A stretch of 6,739 bases of DNA from Pseudomonadota bacterium (GCA_023444445.1 JAEXMK010000218.1:1-6739), one strand, 5' to 3'. Shown: positions 1 to 6,700, numbered from the stretch's first letter. Notes: generated from the letters alone by a model not told the origin. Program-made: numbers and translations.

Positions 1-118
1 CTTCTCCCCGCCGGGGAGAAGGTGGCCCGAAGGGTCGGATGAGGGGGCAACGGTAGAGATTTACGGGGAGCTCGCCCCCTCATCCCGCTGCCGCGGGCTT
101 CTCCCCGGCGGGGAGAAG
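1..118. repeat. Palindromic intergenic mosaic element (RIME-like)
   Basis: A compact, highly structured intergenic element. Two 21-base perfect palindromes sit at its ends (1-21 and 98-118). Both have arms CTTCTCCCC / GGGGAGAAG and differ only in the three central bases (GCC against GGC). Inside them, GGATGAGGGGGC (37-48) is the exact reverse complement of 74-85, with a 25-base loop. Smaller hairpins lie between: CCC-GAA-GGG at 26-34 and CCCGC-TGCC-GCGGG at 84-97. Because the two end palindromes are near-identical, they can also pair with each other and close the whole element as one long stem. The layout resembles the RIME-type mosaic repeats of rhizobial intergenic regions; the family assignment is from memory. 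The element begins exactly at the window edge, so it may extend further left. It lies downstream of the last minus-strand gene and could act as a transcription barrier or mRNA-stabilising structure, but nothing here proves either. Confidence 0.85.
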
Positions 119-168
119 TAACAAGGGGCTGCCGTTTACTTCAAGGCTTACGGTTCAGTCTATGGCGA

Positions 169-187
169 GCGGGCTATGTCGCCCCGC
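169..187. other. Weak hairpin downstream of the small ORF
   Basis: On the minus strand, GGGC and GCCC pair around the loop GACATA, extended by an outer GC/GC pair after a one-base bulge. It lies 15 bases past the stop codon of the small ORF at 202-390. No T-run follows on either strand, so it is not a convincing intrinsic terminator. The stretch 121-201 otherwise shows nothing recognisable. Confidence 0.25.
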
Positions 188-201
188 ATGCCTTCAAAAG
201 T

Positions 202-390
202 TCAGATCACCGGATAAAGAGACCAGAAGAACAGTTCATATTCCTGGTCACGATCGTCGTCATGCTGTTCGTCATCCGGTCTGCGCGGTGTTTTGTCCTG
301 AAACTCGGTCTCCACCCGGTCATTGACGACGGGCATTCTTCGGCCGATGCCAAAGAGGTCAAAGGAGAGCATATTGAACCCTGCTACCAT
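202..390 (-). CDS. Possible small acidic protein, 62 aa, unknown function
   Basis: I do not recognise this protein. It is 62 residues: a hydrophobic start (residues 1-16), a basic spot (GRRMP, 16-20), and then a strongly charged acidic stretch (about 38-52, rich in D and E with DDEQHDDDRDQEYE). It ends in an aromatic tail (FFWSLYPVI). There is no clear signal peptide, no full membrane helix and no cysteine. In its favour: the ATG at 390 is preceded by AAGGG about nine bases upstream, it runs alone in a short gap with no competing gene, and its third codon positions lean to G/C without being extreme. A second in-frame ATG at codon 7 is an alternative start. It lies 137 bases past the aminotransferase, probably outside the operon, with a weak candidate promoter in front. 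It could still be a chance ORF. Confidence 0.5.
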   Translation of the reverse strand: MVAGFNMLSFDLFGIGRRMPVVNDRVETEFQDKTPRRPDDEQHDDDRDQEYELFFWSLYPVI

Positions 391-428
391 GGCCAGTTCC
401 CTTCTTCACGCGAGTTAACGGTGTGTTA

Positions 429-457
429 AGTTTCGCGCGTTGCCATGATTTCGTCAA
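429..457 (-). promoter_or_regulatory. Weak candidate promoter for the small ORF
   Basis: On the minus strand, TTGACG (457-452, five of six to the sigma-70 -35 consensus) is followed after 17 bases by GAAACT (434-429, three of six to the -10 consensus, keeping the A at position 2 and the T at position 6). This would start transcription about 30 bases before the ATG at 390. Two direct TTAAC copies (425-429 region and 414-418 region, 11 bases apart) lie just downstream and might be an operator or may be chance. The -10 match is poor. Confidence 0.25.
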
Positions 458-487
458 GATTGGCCGAGGAATTTGTCTACTATTTTT

Positions 488-518
488 AACAACAATGCCG
501 TGATGAGCGTTTCACCGG
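488..518 (-). terminator. Weak candidate terminator of the transporter operon
   Basis: Ten bases after the aminotransferase stop codon, the minus strand can fold CCGGTGA with TCACGG (498-518). This gives six pairs with one bulged G and an eight-base loop. It is followed by ATTGTTGTT, a broken T-rich tract. The stem is short and the tail is interrupted, so it is at best a weak intrinsic terminator; Rho-dependent ending is equally possible. No stronger hairpin with a T-run is visible between 391 and 527. Confidence 0.3.
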
Positions 519-527
519 TGCCGGATT

Positions 528-1673
528 TCACGCAATGAATGTTTGTTGGTGCCGTGAAACGTCTTTCGAGGCGGCCTCGGAATAGCTCTTTTCGGCCGCT
601 TCCAGTGCGGAATCGGTATCGGTGGCATGGCCGAGGTTTTTCAGGGCACCTGAGACGGCTGCGATATTGGCTTTCACCGCCTGCGGATGCGCACGCCGGC
701 CGGTGTGGTTGAGCCTTATCAGCCGTTCCGCGCCGGGGCCGACCCCGGCGGAAATATCCGCGCCATGCTCCTTCGATACAGCGGCGAGAAACGCTCCGGT
801 TTCGACGGTATCCGGCAGGATCGCCGTGGAAACGAGGGCTGACGCGTGTGCGTCTTCCACCCAGTTGGTGATGCCAAGTGCCCTGATGCCATGACGGGTG
901 GCTGCTGCTGCACGCTCGTGCCGCAGATTAGCGGCTGGCAAACCCTCAGCCTCGATCCTGTCGAGTGCTGCTTCCAGCGCGTAAAATTCCAGCGGCGCCG
1001 GCGTTCCGGGCAGCGCGCCACGGCCGGCATCCAGCCAGAGCTGCTTCTGGTCGAGGAGCGAGAGCATGGAATTGGTGGGCGCTTTGTCGTGCGAAAGAAG
1101 CTCCCATGCATTTGGGCTGACCGAAATGGCGGATACGCCGGCAGGGCCGGCCAAGGCCTTCTGCGGCCCGATGACGGCGATATCGATGCCCAGCCTGTCA
1201 ACGTCAAAGGCATGGCCGCCAATCGAGGCGACGGCATCCACCAAGGTGATAACGCCTCTTTCCTGCGCCAGCTCGGCAATGGCGGGCAGGGGGTTGAGAA
1301 TGCCACTTGCCGATTCCGCATGTACGATGGCGATGAGATCGAAGCCCGGCGCGTCATCCAGCGCGCGCTCGACTTCGGCCAGCGTCACTGGCTTTGCCGG
1401 GCTTGCCGTCAGATTGATCACCGTTGCGCCGCCGCGTTCCAGCCAGCCGCCGAACCATGCGCCATAGGGGCTGGTGACGATGTTGAGCGCCCGCAACCCT
1501 GGGCGCGCAAGGCTTGTCGCCGTCGCCTCCAGCGCCAGCACGGCTTCCGCCTGTATCAATAGCACGTCGTTTTTTGTGCCCATCAGCGCCGCCAGCCGGT
1601 CGGCCAGCACGGCGTAGCGTTCGGCGGGGAAAGCGGGCGGGTCGAGGAGCAATGCGTAATCCGGGGCGGGCAT
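528..1673 (-). CDS. Class V PLP-dependent aminotransferase (alanine-glyoxylate aminotransferase-like)
   Basis: A cytoplasmic PLP enzyme of 381 residues, fold type I, class V, in the alanine-glyoxylate / pyridoxamine-pyruvate aminotransferase group. Visible landmarks in order: GAWFGGW (71-77, Trp73 in the cofactor-stacking position), HAESASG (118-124), VDAVASIGG (145-153, Asp146 facing the PLP ring nitrogen), GPQKALAGP (169-177, Lys172 the Schiff-base lysine), GTPAPLEFYALEAALD (223-238), and RLIRLNHTG (317-325, Arg320 the expected substrate-carboxylate arginine). The catalytic set is complete. The N-terminus is about 20-25 residues shorter than usual, missing the typical GPTxVP opening; an in-frame TAA three bases upstream rules out a longer start. 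It follows the DppF-type ATPase by three bases, with AAGGA six bases before its ATG overlapping the end of that gene, so it is translated with the importer. The amino donor is unknown, but is plausibly the imported compound or a product of it. Confidence 0.95.
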   Translation of the reverse strand: MPAPDYALLLDPPAFPAERYAVLADRLAALMGTKNDVLLIQAEAVLALEATATSLARPGLRALNIVTSPYGAWFGGWLERGGATVINLTASPAKPVTLAEVERALDDAPGFDLIAIVHAESASGILNPLPAIAELAQERGVITLVDAVASIGGHAFDVDRLGIDIAVIGPQKALAGPAGVSAISVSPNAWELLSHDKAPTNSMLSLLDQKQLWLDAGRGALPGTPAPLEFYALEAALDRIEAEGLPAANLRHERAAAATRHGIRALGITNWVEDAHASALVSTAILPDTVETGAFLAAVSKEHGADISAGVGPGAERLIRLNHTGRRAHPQAVKANIAAVSGALKNLGHATDTDSALEAAEKSYSEAASKDVSRHQQTFIA

Positions 1674-1676
1674 CTC

Positions 1677-2462
1677 TTATCCTTGCATGGTGGTGATGAG
1701 CCGCGGGGCAGCATCGATCAGGCTTCTGGCAGTCGAGGATTGCGGCGCGGAAATGATCGCTTCGGTCCCGCCGATTTCGACGATCCGACCTGCCTCCATG
1801 ATCGCGACACGATGGCAGACGGCGCGGATGACGGCGAGATCATGGGACACGAAAATACAGGAAATCGCCGTTTCCCGCTGGATTTCCACCAGCAGTTCGA
1901 GAATCTGCCGGCGAACCGAAACATCGAGCGCCGAGACCGCTTCGTCCATGATGAGAAGCGACGGCTTGAGGGCAATGGCGCGGGCAATCGCCACACGCTG
2001 CCTTTGCCCGCCCGAAAGTTCGAAGACGGAGCGGCCGGCATAGGCAGCTGGCAGGCCGACACGCTCGAGAAGGCGGCGTATTTCCGCCGGGCGGTCGCGC
2101 CTCTGAACGATGCGGTGAATGCGCAGCGGCTCGCCTATGGCGTCCTCGACGGTAGCGCGTGGGTTGAAGGCGCCATGCGTATCCTGAAACACCATCTGCA
2201 TCTGCTGCCGGGCGGCGCGCAATGCGCTGCCGCTAAGCGAGAGCCAGTTGCGGTTTTCGAAACGGACTGTGCCTTCGTCGGCAGGGATCAGCCGCATCAG
2301 GATGCGCGCCAGTGTCGATTTCCCGCAGCCGGAGGGGCCGGCAAGGCCCAACGTCTCGCCGCGCTTGAGCGAAAACGAGATATCGGAGAGCGCCGTCACC
2401 GTTCTTGCGCCGGTGCGATAGGTCTTGGAAAGGCCGTCCACGCTCAGAAGGATTTCGTTCAT
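1677..2462 (-). CDS. ABC importer ATPase, DppF/OppF type
   Basis: The second nucleotide-binding subunit of the importer, 261 residues, on the cytoplasmic face. Motifs in order: Walker A GPSGCGKST (42-50), Q-loop Gln93 in MVFQD, FNPR (99-102, the OppF/DppF-type LNPR site), signature LSGGQRQR (149-156), Walker B LLIMDE (169-174), D-loop SALD (177-180) and switch His207 in VSHDL. All ATP-binding and hydrolysis residues are present. At 261 residues it stops soon after the core and lacks the long C-terminal extension, including a clear HPYT motif, seen in many DppF/OppF proteins of about 320-330 residues. Its ATG overlaps the stop of the preceding ATPase as ATGA, and GAGG sits seven bases before it. 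It would form a heterodimer with the partner ATPase at 2459-3262. Confidence 0.96.
   Translation of the reverse strand: MNEILLSVDGLSKTYRTGARTVTALSDISFSLKRGETLGLAGPSGCGKSTLARILMRLIPADEGTVRFENRNWLSLSGSALRAARQQMQMVFQDTHGAFNPRATVEDAIGEPLRIHRIVQRRDRPAEIRRLLERVGLPAAYAGRSVFELSGGQRQRVAIARAIALKPSLLIMDEAVSALDVSVRRQILELLVEIQRETAISCIFVSHDLAVIRAVCHRVAIMEAGRIVEIGGTEAIISAPQSSTARSLIDAAPRLITTMQG
1680..1684 (-). promoter_or_regulatory. Ribosome binding site of the aminotransferase inside the preceding gene
   Basis: AAGGA on the minus strand lies six bases before the ATG at 1673, within the last codons of the DppF-type ATPase and next to its TAA stop. The site is strong and shows that the aminotransferase is meant to be translated with the transporter genes. 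Confidence 0.75.
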
Positions 2463-3262
2463 GGCGCGGCCTCGCGGACGAGCGGCGGCGTCGAAAGATC
2501 GAGGTAATCGGCAAGCAGCGCCCGGGTATAGGCATGGGCGGGCGCGGAAAGCACCCGCCGGGCCGGGCCGTGTTCCACCAGCTCGCCGGCGCTTAAAACC
2601 GCGATGTCGTCGGCAAGGCTGGAGGCAAGGCCGATATCATGGGTGATGAAGACAAGCGTTCTTTCTTCCTCACGCACGAGATCATCGAGAAGGGTGGCGA
2701 TGGCCGCCTGGGTTACGGTGTCGAGCGCGCTCGTCGCCTCGTCGGCAATCAGGATCGAAGGGCGCGCCGCAATGGCGGCGGCAATCGCCACACGTTGCCT
2801 CTGCCCGCCGGAAAGCTGGTGCGGATAGGCGGTGAGCAGATGAGAGGGGTGCGGCAGCCGCACTTTTTCCAAGAGATCGCGGGCAAGATCGCGCGCCGCT
2901 TTCCATGAGAGACCGAGATGTCGTACCGCGCCTTCCGCCACCTGCTCGCCGATGGTCAGAACCGGGTTCAGTGTCGCGCCGGTATCCTGAAAGATCGTGC
3001 CGATATCGCGCCCCGGCGCCGGCCTGCCGGTGAACAGGCCGCTGTCACGGCTCCAGGAAATATCGCCCGAGACCCGCGCGGTCGGCGGCAGAAGCCCGGG
3101 GATCGCGTTGCCGAGCGTGGATTTGCCCGAGCCGCTTTCGCCGATGATCGCCAGCCGCTGCCCCTGCCGTATCGTCAGGGAAACCTTGCGCAGCGCCGGT
3201 GCATCGGCCGCGGCATAACGGACGCTGAGATCATCGATCCGGCAAAGGGCGTTACCGCTCAT
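2459..3262 (-). CDS. ABC importer ATPase, DppD/OppD type
   Basis: The first nucleotide-binding subunit, 267 residues. Motifs: Walker A GESGSGKST (41-49), Q-loop Gln92 in TIFQD followed by TLNP (97-100), signature LSGGQRQR (150-157), Walker B ILIADE (170-175), D-loop SALD (178-181), switch His208 in ITHDI, and HAYTRALL near the C-terminus, a variant of the HPYTxxLL motif of the oligopeptide-ATPase family. The C-terminal extension with the cysteine cluster found in many full-length DppD/OppD proteins is absent. The open frame continues upstream into the permease gene, but the ATG at 3262 is the right start: it overlaps the permease stop as ATGA, it has AGGAGG eight bases before it, and the homologous sequence begins just after it. 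It pairs with the DppF-type subunit at 1677-2462. Confidence 0.96.
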   Translation of the reverse strand: MSGNALCRIDDLSVRYAAADAPALRKVSLTIRQGQRLAIIGESGSGKSTLGNAIPGLLPPTARVSGDISWSRDSGLFTGRPAPGRDIGTIFQDTGATLNPVLTIGEQVAEGAVRHLGLSWKAARDLARDLLEKVRLPHPSHLLTAYPHQLSGGQRQRVAIAAAIAARPSILIADEATSALDTVTQAAIATLLDDLVREEERTLVFITHDIGLASSLADDIAVLSAGELVEHGPARRVLSAPAHAYTRALLADYLDLSTPPLVREAAP

Positions 3263-4089
3263 GGCGCCTGCCTCCTCGTCGCCATTGCCCGATTGATGCC
3301 TTCTCCAAGAAGATAGACACCGAGCACTGTCACCAGCAGACCGATGCCGGGGATGACGGACAGGAACGCGGCTGAGCGCAGTACGTTGCGTCCTTCCGCG
3401 ATCATCGAACCCCATGTAACGATATTGGGATCGCCAAGCCCGAGGAAGGAGAGCGCCGCCTCGGTGAGGATGGCCGCGGCAACGATGATGGCGGCGAGCG
3501 CCAGAACCGGTGGCAGGGCATTGGGCAATATTTGCCGGAAGGCGATTTCCAGCGGATGCATGCCGATGGCGCGGGCGGATTGCACATAGTCCCGCTCGCG
3601 GATGCTCAGCACCTGCGCGCGCATCAACCGCGCTGGGTCCGCCCACGCGCCGAGCGCAATGGCCAGAATGACTGTCGGCATCGAGGGGCCGATGGTGCTG
3701 ACAAAGGCAAGCGCCAGCAGGAAATTCGGCACGATCTGAAAGGCATCGGTGACGCGCATCAGCGCCTCATCCACAAGGCCGCCGGCAAAACCGGCAATCG
3801 TGCCGATGACGGTGCCGAAAACAAGTGCTGCGGCGGCTGCACCCATGCCGACGAGCAGCGATGCCTGCGCGCCATGGGCAAGTTCGGACAGCACATTGCG
3901 GCCCAGCCGGTCGGTGCCGAGCGGCAGGGCCGCATCCGTAAAGGGCGCAATCAGCGGCTCGCCGACGATCGCCAGCGGATCGCCGGGGAACAGGAGGGGA
4001 GCGGAGAGCGCAATTACCGCCAGCAATGTCAGGATGACAGCGCCCGTCATACTTTCGAAACTGCGCAGGAGCCGGAGAACGAAACTCAT
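3259..4089 (-). CDS. ABC importer permease, DppC type
   Basis: An inner-membrane permease of 276 residues, the DppC/OppC-like half of the translocation channel. A first membrane segment (about 17-34) is followed by the family landmark LGTDRLGRNVLSELAHG (57-73), then by further hydrophobic segments around 78-103, 118-135, 137-150, 195-213 and 240-262. The ATPase-coupling EAA loop is at about 171-193 (SARAIGMHPLEIAFRQILPN), and EAALSFLGLGDP (210-221) is the usual closing motif. The Asp in GRD is replaced by Asn (GRN), a tolerated variant. The protein is a little shorter than the usual 290-310 residues, mainly at the N-terminus. Its ATG overlaps the stop of the DppB-type gene as ATGA, with GGGGAG about eight bases upstream. 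The coupled order indicates fixed stoichiometry with that partner. Confidence 0.97.
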   Translation of the reverse strand: MSFVLRLLRSFESMTGAVILTLLAVIALSAPLLFPGDPLAIVGEPLIAPFTDAALPLGTDRLGRNVLSELAHGAQASLLVGMGAAAAALVFGTVIGTIAGFAGGLVDEALMRVTDAFQIVPNFLLALAFVSTIGPSMPTVILAIALGAWADPARLMRAQVLSIRERDYVQSARAIGMHPLEIAFRQILPNALPPVLALAAIIVAAAILTEAALSFLGLGDPNIVTWGSMIAEGRNVLRSAAFLSVIPGIGLLVTVLGVYLLGEGINRAMATRRQAP

Positions 4090-5075
4090 GCCGCATTCTC
4101 CCCGCTGCCGATGCGCGGATCGAGAACGGAATAGAGAATGTCGATGGCGAGATTGACGAGGATGACGAAGACGGCGCTGGTGAGGATAATGCCCATCAGA
4201 AGCGGCGTATCACGCCCGCTGACGGCCTCCTGCGCCAGCCGGCCGAAACCCGGAATGGCAAAGACGCTTTCAATCACCACGCTGCCGCCCAGCATGGTTG
4301 CGGCCTGCAGGCCAAGCACAGTGACGAGCGGCAGCGCCGCGTTGCGGGCAACATGACGCAGCACGATGCGCCGTCTGGAAAGCCCCTTGGATTGCGCAAA
4401 AAGTACGAAATCCAGGGGCCAGACGGCCGCCATGGCGGTGCGCATGACGCGCAGGAACAACGCCAGATAGATGAGGCCAAGGCTGGCGACCGGCAGTACA
4501 AGATGGCGGGCAATATCCAGCGCCCGGGAAAAGCCCTGCTTGCCCGAGGCGATGGTTTCTATGCCCGAGGTCGGCAGCCAGCGAAGCTGCACGGCAAAGA
4601 CGATGGCAAGCACGAGGCCAAGCCAGAAGCCGGGCGTGGCGTAAAGCGCGAGCGACAAGGCGGAGAGCACCCGGTCGGTTACTCCACCGGGACGCGCGCC
4701 GGCGACGATACCGAGCGCGGTGCCGAGGATGAAGGCAAGAGCGGTAGCGCTGCCCATCAGAAGCAGCGTGTTCGGCAGCCGCTCGAGGATCAATCCCAGC
4801 ACCGGCCGGTCAAAGGCAAGCGACCAGCCGAGATCGAGCCGCAGCACCGAACTGGCATAGAGCCAGAAGCGGGCGAGCATCGAGCCGTTGAGGCCATATT
4901 GCTCACGCAGCGCATCCCGCAGCCCGGCATCGCCGCCGCCGATGGAAACGAGATAGGCATCCACCGCATCGCCGGAGGCATTTTCAAGCAGGGCGAAGGT
5001 GAAGATGAGAACGATCAGCAGCACCGGAATGGCGCTGATCGCCCTTCGCCGCAGCAAAGACGTCGCACGTTTCAC
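4086..5075 (-). CDS. ABC importer permease, DppB type
   Basis: An inner-membrane permease of 329 residues, the DppB/OppB-like channel half. The first membrane helix is at about 13-31, followed by a long periplasmic segment holding the family motif DLGWSLAFDRPV (81-92) and ERLPNT (98-103). Helices follow at about 103-127, 136-163, 190-213, 250-270 and 293-315. The EAA loop that docks the ATPase is at 227-249 (AQSKGLSRRRIVLRHVARN). GSVVIESVFAIPGFG (264-278) and LDPRI (318-322) close the protein as expected. It begins with GTG at 5075, nine bases after the binding-protein stop. The ribosome site GAGG overlaps that stop (TGAGG) seven bases from the GTG, which supports both the start and coupling to the upstream gene. 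No hairpin fits in this gap. Confidence 0.97.
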   Translation of the reverse strand: MKRATSLLRRRAISAIPVLLIVLIFTFALLENASGDAVDAYLVSIGGGDAGLRDALREQYGLNGSMLARFWLYASSVLRLDLGWSLAFDRPVLGLILERLPNTLLLMGSATALAFILGTALGIVAGARPGGVTDRVLSALSLALYATPGFWLGLVLAIVFAVQLRWLPTSGIETIASGKQGFSRALDIARHLVLPVASLGLIYLALFLRVMRTAMAAVWPLDFVLFAQSKGLSRRRIVLRHVARNAALPLVTVLGLQAATMLGGSVVIESVFAIPGFGRLAQEAVSGRDTPLLMGIILTSAVFVILVNLAIDILYSVLDPRIGSGENAA

Positions 5076-5084
5076 GGCGCGGCC

Positions 5085-6692
5085 TCAGCTATCGACCGCG
5101 GTGTCCGCCCAGTTGGAAACCGCCCAGCGTGGATTGCTGGCGACATGTTTGACCGTATCGCGCGCCACCGTGATGAAACCCCATTCAGCGACGTTGATGA
5201 GCGGCAGATCGGCTGTAACCTGTTTCTGGAAATCCTTGTAGAGCGCGGTGCGAGCGGCGGTATCCACGGTTTGCGCCGCCTTGTCGATCAACGTATCGAG
5301 CGTCTTGTTCTCATACCCGCCCTGATTGGAGAAGCCGACGCCGGCGGGGATGCCGGAGCGCACGAGAATCGTGGTGGAGATCGCCGGATCGCCGCGGAAC
5401 ACAGGGGGAGCAACTGCCAGATCGAAGGCGTGGTCGGTATAGACGGCCTTCTGGTGGGCGGCAGCGTCGTTATTGACCAGCTCGGCATCGATGCCGATTT
5501 CCTGAAGCGCCTGACGAAGATAGGAGCCGAATTGTTTGGTTTCGTTGAAATAGGGCGCGGGAAGAAGTTTCAGCGAAAAACGCTTTCCGTCAGGTCCGCG
5601 AGCATATCCGGCCTCGTCCAGCAGGGCATTGGCCTTGGCGACGTCGAAATCATAGGTCTCCACATCGCCGGTATAAAATTCAGGGGCGTTTTTCGGCACG
5701 GGGCCTGTCGATGCCGTGGCATAACCGAGGAATACCTTGTCGATGACGAATTTCTTGTCGATGGCGTGCGCGATGGCCTTTCTGACCTTGAGGTCGGCCA
5801 GTTCCTTCCGGCGGTGATTGATTTCCACCACCAGCTGATAGGTCAGCGCCTCGTAACCATCGGCGATCACCTTGATACCCGGCTGCTTGGCGATGCGGGC
5901 AAGATCGGCGAGCGGTACGGCGGAGAAGGCGGCCAGCTGGATTTCTTCGGCTTCCAGCGCCGAGGCTGCCCCTGCACGGTCCGGCAGGACGCGATAGATG
6001 ATTTCCTCGAGCTGCGGCTGGTCTTTGCCCCAGTAATTCGGGTTGCGGGTCAGGCGGTAATATTCGCCGGGTTTGTATTCGGCAAAAACGAAAGGCCCGG
6101 TGCCGACCGGTTTGGTATTGGCCGGATTGGTGGCGATATCGGTGCCTTCATAAAGATGTTTCGGCACGACGCTGGTGACGACAGGCAAAGCATTGCGGAT
6201 GAGCTGGAATGGCGTGGGCTTGGAAAAACGGAAGACGGCGGTGTGGTCATCAGGCGTTTCCACCTTGTCCAGATTGGCAAAGACCAGCCGGCCGAGGTTC
6301 TGCAATGGTTTCCACACCGAAAGCGCCGAAAAGGCCACATCCGCCGAGGTAAAGGGTTTACCGTCATGCCAGGTCACGCCTTCGCGCAGCTTGAAGGTGG
6401 CGCTCAAGCCATCTTCCGATCCCTGCCATTCGGTCGCAAGCCGCGGTTCCAGCCCGTCCTTGCCATCGAAGGAAGCTTCCGCCAGCGGCTCGACGATCTT
6501 GCTGGCGATATAAAACACGCCATTGGAGGCGACGATGGCCGGATTGAGGTTTTTCGGCTCCGAATCGGCCGCGACGATCAACCGTCCCCCGGATTTCGTC
6601 TGCGCTGCGGCGATTCCCGCCAGTCCCGTGGTTGCGGCAAGAGCAAGCGAGGTCTTGAGAAGCGAGCGGCGGGAAAGCTGGACAGGCGACAT
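5085..6692 (-). CDS. ABC importer solute-binding protein, family 5, Tat-exported
   Basis: The periplasmic receptor of the importer, 535 residues from the ATG at 6692. The signal peptide is of the twin-arginine type: LSRRSLLK (6-13), a hydrophobic stretch (14-27) and a likely cleavage after AAA (28-30) before QTKSGG. The mature protein carries family 5 landmarks: LEPRLATEW (81-89), LREGVTWHDGKPFTSADV (102-119), GTGPFVFAEYKPGEYY and NPNYWG near the middle, and VRKAIAHAIDK. The ligand class (peptide, opine, nickel, sugar or other) cannot be read from these. There is no lipobox cysteine, so it should be soluble. An in-frame GTG at 6701 would add three residues, but it lies inside the ribosome site CGGAG, which is eight bases from the ATG, so the ATG is preferred. 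It is the first gene of the operon in this window; the promoter and any regulator lie to the right of the window. Confidence 0.97.
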   Translation of the reverse strand: MSPVQLSRRSLLKTSLALAATTGLAGIAAAQTKSGGRLIVAADSEPKNLNPAIVASNGVFYIASKIVEPLAEASFDGKDGLEPRLATEWQGSEDGLSATFKLREGVTWHDGKPFTSADVAFSALSVWKPLQNLGRLVFANLDKVETPDDHTAVFRFSKPTPFQLIRNALPVVTSVVPKHLYEGTDIATNPANTKPVGTGPFVFAEYKPGEYYRLTRNPNYWGKDQPQLEEIIYRVLPDRAGAASALEAEEIQLAAFSAVPLADLARIAKQPGIKVIADGYEALTYQLVVEINHRRKELADLKVRKAIAHAIDKKFVIDKVFLGYATASTGPVPKNAPEFYTGDVETYDFDVAKANALLDEAGYARGPDGKRFSLKLLPAPYFNETKQFGSYLRQALQEIGIDAELVNNDAAAHQKAVYTDHAFDLAVAPPVFRGDPAISTTILVRSGIPAGVGFSNQGGYENKTLDTLIDKAAQTVDTAARTALYKDFQKQVTADLPLINVAEWGFITVARDTVKHVASNPRWAVSNWADTAVDS

Positions 6693-6700
6693 GAATTTCA

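Noticed and set aside
460..486. Plus-strand promoter-like pair TTGGCC and TATTTT in the intergenic region
   Set aside because: The spacing is 15 bases and both boxes are poor. It would drive only antisense transcription into the aminotransferase, with no supporting gene.
846..1562. Long plus-strand open frame (238 codons) inside the aminotransferase gene
   Set aside because: It is antisense to a gene with all class V motifs, shows no domain pattern of its own, and is expected in GC-rich DNA where the complementary frames lack stops.
1683..2507. Plus-strand open frame (274 codons) opposite the DppF-type ATPase
   Set aside because: It is a shadow of a clear ABC ATPase. The translation is rich in Arg, Gly and Asp with no recognisable motifs, and it crosses the junction of two coupled genes.
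1983..2815. Near-identical 36-base segments at 1983-2018 and 2780-2815 (33 matches)
   Set aside because: Both encode the ABC signature LSGGQRQRVAIA in the two paralogous ATPases. The similarity follows from the conserved motif and shared codon use and is not a separate repeat element.
3263..3646. N-terminal extension of the DppD-type ATPase frame up to 3646
   Set aside because: The extra residues are out-of-frame translation of the permease gene with no ABC similarity. The ATG at 3262 has an AGGAGG ribosome site and the ATGA overlap typical of this operon.
3532..4134. Plus-strand open frame (200 codons) opposite the DppC-type permease
   Set aside because: It is a hydrophilic, low-information translation antisense to a membrane protein with intact family motifs, so a shadow frame.
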